In this document: one piece after another, positions 61,523 to 64,000 of the stretch | Position numbering within the stretch: the stretch's first letter is position 1 | Layout: every line of letters begins with the position of its first letter | Notes under the pieces: generated by a model | What the model was told of the DNA's origin: nothing | Databases searched by the model: none | The model's input: the letters and a program-made list of their open reading frames with translations, nothing else | Assembly (NCBI RefSeq): GCF_003014555.1 | Contig: NZ_PYGE01000001.1 | Span: 496,001-560,000, forward strand | Reading direction: 5' to 3' | DNA length: 64,000 nucleotides | DNA from: Haloactinopolyspora alba | GTDB lineage: Bacteria; Actinomycetota; Actinomycetes; Jiangellales; Jiangellaceae | Position numbers and translations under genes: made by a program

Positions 61523-62086
61523 ATGACTGACGACAACGACGACTACCCCTGGGAACCTCCACTCGCCGGAACCGAAGTCGAGCATGTGGTCGGCGCGCTC
61601 GACCGGCTGCGTACGACCTTCCGCTGGAAGGCCGGCGGCCTCGACAGCGCCGGGCTGCAGGCCCGCACGGGCGCTTCCGCCCTGACCCTCGGCGGGCTGC
61701 TCAAACATCTCGCCGCGGTCGAGGACCACACGTTCACCACGAAACTCGCCGGAGAGCCGATCGGTGCTCCCTGGGACGAAACCGGCTGGGACGGCTCGAA
61801 CGACTGGGAGTTCACCTCCGCCGCCGACGACACTCCGGAGCAGCTCTACGCGCTGTGGGACGGCGCCGTCGAGCGGTCGAAGGCGAGACTCGACGCGGCG
61901 CTGTCGAACGGCGGGCTCGACCAGCTGGTCCACGCGTCGGCCGACGACGGGACCCACGCCAGCCTGCGGAGGCTGGTGTGCGATCTGATCGAGGAGTACG
62001 GACGGCACACCGGGCACGCGGACCTGCTCCGCGAGGCCGTGGACGGACTGGTCGGCGAGGACCCTCCGGCCGGATGGCGTCCGTGA
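61523..62086 (+). CDS. DinB/DUF664-family protein
   Basis: 187 residues from ATG 61523. Four-helix DinB fold: LDRLRTTFRWKAGGLDSAGL, LGGLLKHLAAVEDH with the first His ligand, and LIEEYGRHTGHADLLREAV with the H..H pair. The DUF664 branch of DinB proteins is found with bacillithiol or mycothiol transferases; whether this one transfers a thiol is not shown. Overlaps the GNAT gene. Confidence 0.85.
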   Translation: MTDDNDDYPWEPPLAGTEVEHVVGALDRLRTTFRWKAGGLDSAGLQARTGASALTLGGLLKHLAAVEDHTFTTKLAGEPIGAPWDETGWDGSNDWEFTSAADDTPEQLYALWDGAVERSKARLDAALSNGGLDQLVHASADDGTHASLRRLVCDLIEEYGRHTGHADLLREAVDGLVGEDPPAGWRP

Positions 62087-62718
62087 ACGACCCGATCGCC
62101 GCCGACCGGCTGACCGTCGTGCCGGCGAACGAGGCGTCCTGGGACGACATCACCGCCGTCTTCGGCACCAGGGACTACGCCGGCCGGTGTCGATGCCAGC
62201 GATTCAAGGTCGCCGGCTGGGTCTGGCGTGACACCACGCAGGATCAGCGGTCCGAGATGCTCAGGACCCAGACCCGTTGCGACGATCCGGACGCCACCTC
62301 CACCAGCGGGCTCGTCGCGTACGTCGAGGACGAGCCCGCCGGCTGGGTCGCTGTCGAGCCCCGGACCGCGTATCCCAAACTGCGCACCACCCGCGTGCCG
62401 TGGAAAGACCGGGACGAAGACAAGGGCGACGAGGACGTCTGGGCGGTGACCTGCTTCGTGGTCCGCAAGGGCTACCGCGGACGTGGCCTCACGTATCCTC
62501 TCGCGCTCGCCACGGTCGACTTCGCACGCCAGCGTGGCGCCAAGGCGCTCGAGGCCTACCCGATGATCACCCGGCCGGGGCTGGAGATCACCTGGGGTGA
62601 GCTGCACGTGGGCGCCCGTCAGGTGTTCCAGGACGCCGGCTTCGACGAGATCACCCACCCGACCACCCGGCGCGTGGTCATGCGGATCGACTTCGACCAC
62701 GATCTCGGCACGTCGTGA
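62074..62718 (+). CDS. GNAT family N-acetyltransferase
   Basis: 214 residues from ATG 62074 (13-nt overlap with the DinB gene); GTG 62083 would give the 4-nt GTGA overlap common in this genome and is a good alternative. Acetyl-CoA site VTCFVVRKGYRGRGLTYPLALATVDFARQRG matches the GNAT A motif. Substrate unknown. Probably co-transcribed with DinB. Confidence 0.85.
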   Translation: MASVNDPIAADRLTVVPANEASWDDITAVFGTRDYAGRCRCQRFKVAGWVWRDTTQDQRSEMLRTQTRCDDPDATSTSGLVAYVEDEPAGWVAVEPRTAYPKLRTTRVPWKDRDEDKGDEDVWAVTCFVVRKGYRGRGLTYPLALATVDFARQRGAKALEAYPMITRPGLEITWGELHVGARQVFQDAGFDEITHPTTRRVVMRIDFDHDLGTS

Positions 62719-62860
62719 CGCACTGACCGTGTCACATCTTCCGGCCGGGCCGTGTCATGACAGTGGACAACGGATACGCCCGCCGGCCGGGACACACACC
62801 GCCCGAGCACCCCGGCGCGCGACTGGTCTCGCGACCCACGCACTGGAGGAGAACACACGC

Positions 62861-63649
62861 ATGCAGACTTCCACCGTTCTGGTCACCGGCGGCACGGGCA
62901 CGCTGGGCAGCCTGGTCACGCCGATCCTGCTGGATGCCGGCCGGCAGGTACGGGTGCTCAGCCGCAGCAGCCGTCCGTCCGGTGACGGAATCGAGTACGT
63001 GTCCGGCGACCTGCTCGAGGGCGACGCGGCCCCACGCGCCGTGGACGGGGTCGAGACCGTCCTGCACCTCGCGGGCGGCGCCAACGCGAAGTCCGACCCG
63101 AAGGCGACGAGGAACCTGGTGCGGGCGGCGACGCGAGCCGGGGTGAACCACCTGGTCGGCATCTCGGTCGTCGGCGCCGATCGGGTCCCGGTGGGTTACT
63201 TCCGGAACAAGCTGGCCGTCGAGCGGATCGTCGCCGACTCGGAGCTGCCGTGGACGATGTTGCGCGCAGCCCAGTTCCACGACCTGGTGGTGGCGCTGGG
63301 GAACGCGCTGGCGAAGAGCCCCGTCGTGCCGGCCCCGACGAGCATGTGGTGGCAGCCGGTGGACGCGCGCGACGTGGCCACCCGGATCGCGGAACTGACC
63401 CTCGGGGAACCGGCCGGGCTGGTCCCCGACATCACCGGACCGCGCGTGTACCCGCTGGGCGAGCTGATCCGCGGCTATCTGAGGGCGGCCGGCAAGCGCC
63501 GGTTGACGGTGCCGCTCCGGCTCCCCAGCAAGGCCGGTCGCGCCTTCCGCAACCAGGAGAACCTCGCACTCGAGGGAGCCCTCGTCGCCCAACGCACCTG
63601 GGAAGATTTCCTGGCCGAACGCTTCGCCACCCCGGCTCACCCGTCGTAG
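62861..63649 (+). CDS. NAD(P)-binding atypical SDR (NmrA/SDR_a5-like)
   Basis: 262 residues from ATG 62861 with GGAGGAG upstream. N-terminal TGGTGTLGSLVTPILL dinucleotide site and VSGDLLEG, then LHLAGGANAKSD and a C-terminal half with no YxxxK, so it belongs to the atypical SDR/NmrA-like class that binds but may not oxidise. Convergent overlap of 13 bp with bluB. Confidence 0.85.
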   Translation: MQTSTVLVTGGTGTLGSLVTPILLDAGRQVRVLSRSSRPSGDGIEYVSGDLLEGDAAPRAVDGVETVLHLAGGANAKSDPKATRNLVRAATRAGVNHLVGISVVGADRVPVGYFRNKLAVERIVADSELPWTMLRAAQFHDLVVALGNALAKSPVVPAPTSMWWQPVDARDVATRIAELTLGEPAGLVPDITGPRVYPLGELIRGYLRAAGKRRLTVPLRLPSKAGRAFRNQENLALEGALVAQRTWEDFLAERFATPAHPS

Positions 63650-64000
63650 CGTTCGTGGTGCACCGCCTCGGACAGCGGACGCCGTCGCCGCCATCCGTGC
63701 CGCTCGAGGTCCGGCGTGTCGGCGAGTTCGCTCACCGGTCCGAGGCACAGCCACGCGACCGGCCGCACACCGTCGGGCAGGCCGACGAGCGAGGCGAGGA
63801 ACTCCTCGCGGTAGAAGCTGACCCAGCCCACACCGAGCCCTTCGGCGGTGGCGGCGAGCCAGAGGTTCTGGATGGCCAGGCAGACCGAGTACAGTCCGGC
63901 GTCGGCGATCGCGTGCCGGCCCAGCACGGCGGGTGAGCCGCGCGACGGGTCGTAGGTGACGACGACGCCGAGGCTGGACTCGAGGACGCCCTCGACCTTG
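63637..64000 (-). CDS. bluB: 5,6-dimethylbenzimidazole synthase BluB, C-terminal part (5' end outside window)
   Basis: The frame is open to the right edge (TYDPSRGSPAVLGRHAIADAGL... reading leftward from 64000), so only the last about 120 residues are visible. LYSVCLAIQNLWLAATAEGLGVGWVSFY and the terminal PDLERHGW are BluB hallmarks within the nitroreductase superfamily. BluB uses FMNH2 and oxygen to make DMB, the lower ligand of cobalamin, matching the aerobic cob genes 4-13 kb upstream. Overlaps the convergent SDR-like gene by 13 bp. Confidence 0.85.
   Translation of the reverse strand, partial: KVEGVLESSLGVVVTYDPSRGSPAVLGRHAIADAGLYSVCLAIQNLWLAATAEGLGVGWVSFYREEFLASLVGLPDGVRPVAWLCLGPVSELADTPDLERHGWRRRRPLSEAVHHERYDG

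Overview
The window comes from a high-GC (roughly 70%) Gram-positive actinobacterium. The signs are frequent GTG starts, 4-nt ATGA/GTGA gene overlaps, a DUF222/HNH protein, an ECF41-type sigma factor, paired WYL regulators, a HelD-like helicase, a TAXI lipoprotein, and an aerobic-type cobalamin set (CobN, CobG, CobI-CobJ fusion) under B12 riboswitches. The glycan-degrading genes suit a soil or plant-associated member; I would not name a genus. No rRNA, tRNA, CRISPR array, transposase or prophage gene was seen.

Region 1 (1-7.3 kb) is an accessory defence island of lower GC. It holds the C-terminal part of a UvrD-type helicase, a GIY-YIG nuclease module running into a McrB-type AAA+ GTPase, a McrC nuclease, and a DprA-like/phosphoribosyltransferase pair of the ShosTA type. 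A dead SAM methyltransferase follows. The GIY-YIG/McrB junction and McrC are each broken by one frameshift, so McrBC is either decayed, recoded or mis-sequenced, while ShosTA is intact.

Region 2 (7.4-24.8 kb) is mixed accessory DNA: a secreted GH59 galactocerebrosidase-like enzyme with a discoidin domain, a DUF429 protein, an unknown 478-aa protein, an M48 metallopeptidase, two tandem WYL regulators, a zinc alcohol dehydrogenase, an aminoglycoside phosphotransferase remnant, a NUDIX hydrolase, a probable polymorphic toxin with an overlapping immunity-like gene, a compact HelD-like helicase and housekeeping-type small proteins. The putative immunity protein and the N-terminus of the M48 peptidase share one conserved domain.

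Region 3 (24.8-35.1 kb) opens with a 371-bp element made of two inverted imperfect hairpins, next to a possible rhamnosidase remnant. It continues into a galactoside-catabolism locus. SDR, GntR regulator and galactonate dehydratase run leftward; a sugar ABC importer, GH36 alpha-galactosidase and a cellulase-like protein run rightward. A GntR-type operator sits between them. Imported alpha-galactosides would be cleaved to galactose and oxidised through galactonate.

Region 4 (35-48.6 kb) is core-like: TrxB-like flavoprotein with a divergent XRE/cupin regulator, a cytidine deaminase remnant, VOC proteins, SPFH/NfeD pair, MerR/SDR divergon, ComB, nucleoside hydrolase, PAP2 phosphatase, ECF41 sigma factor, DASS transporter and a TAXI lipoprotein.

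Region 5 (48.6-64 kb) has a two-component system convergent to the TAXI gene, then the cobalamin genes: riboswitch-cobN, a lipoprotein on the other strand, riboswitch-cobG-cobH-cobIJ. A DUF222/HNH protein, DinB, GNAT and NAD(P)-binding proteins follow, with a bluB fragment at the right edge supplying the lower ligand of B12.
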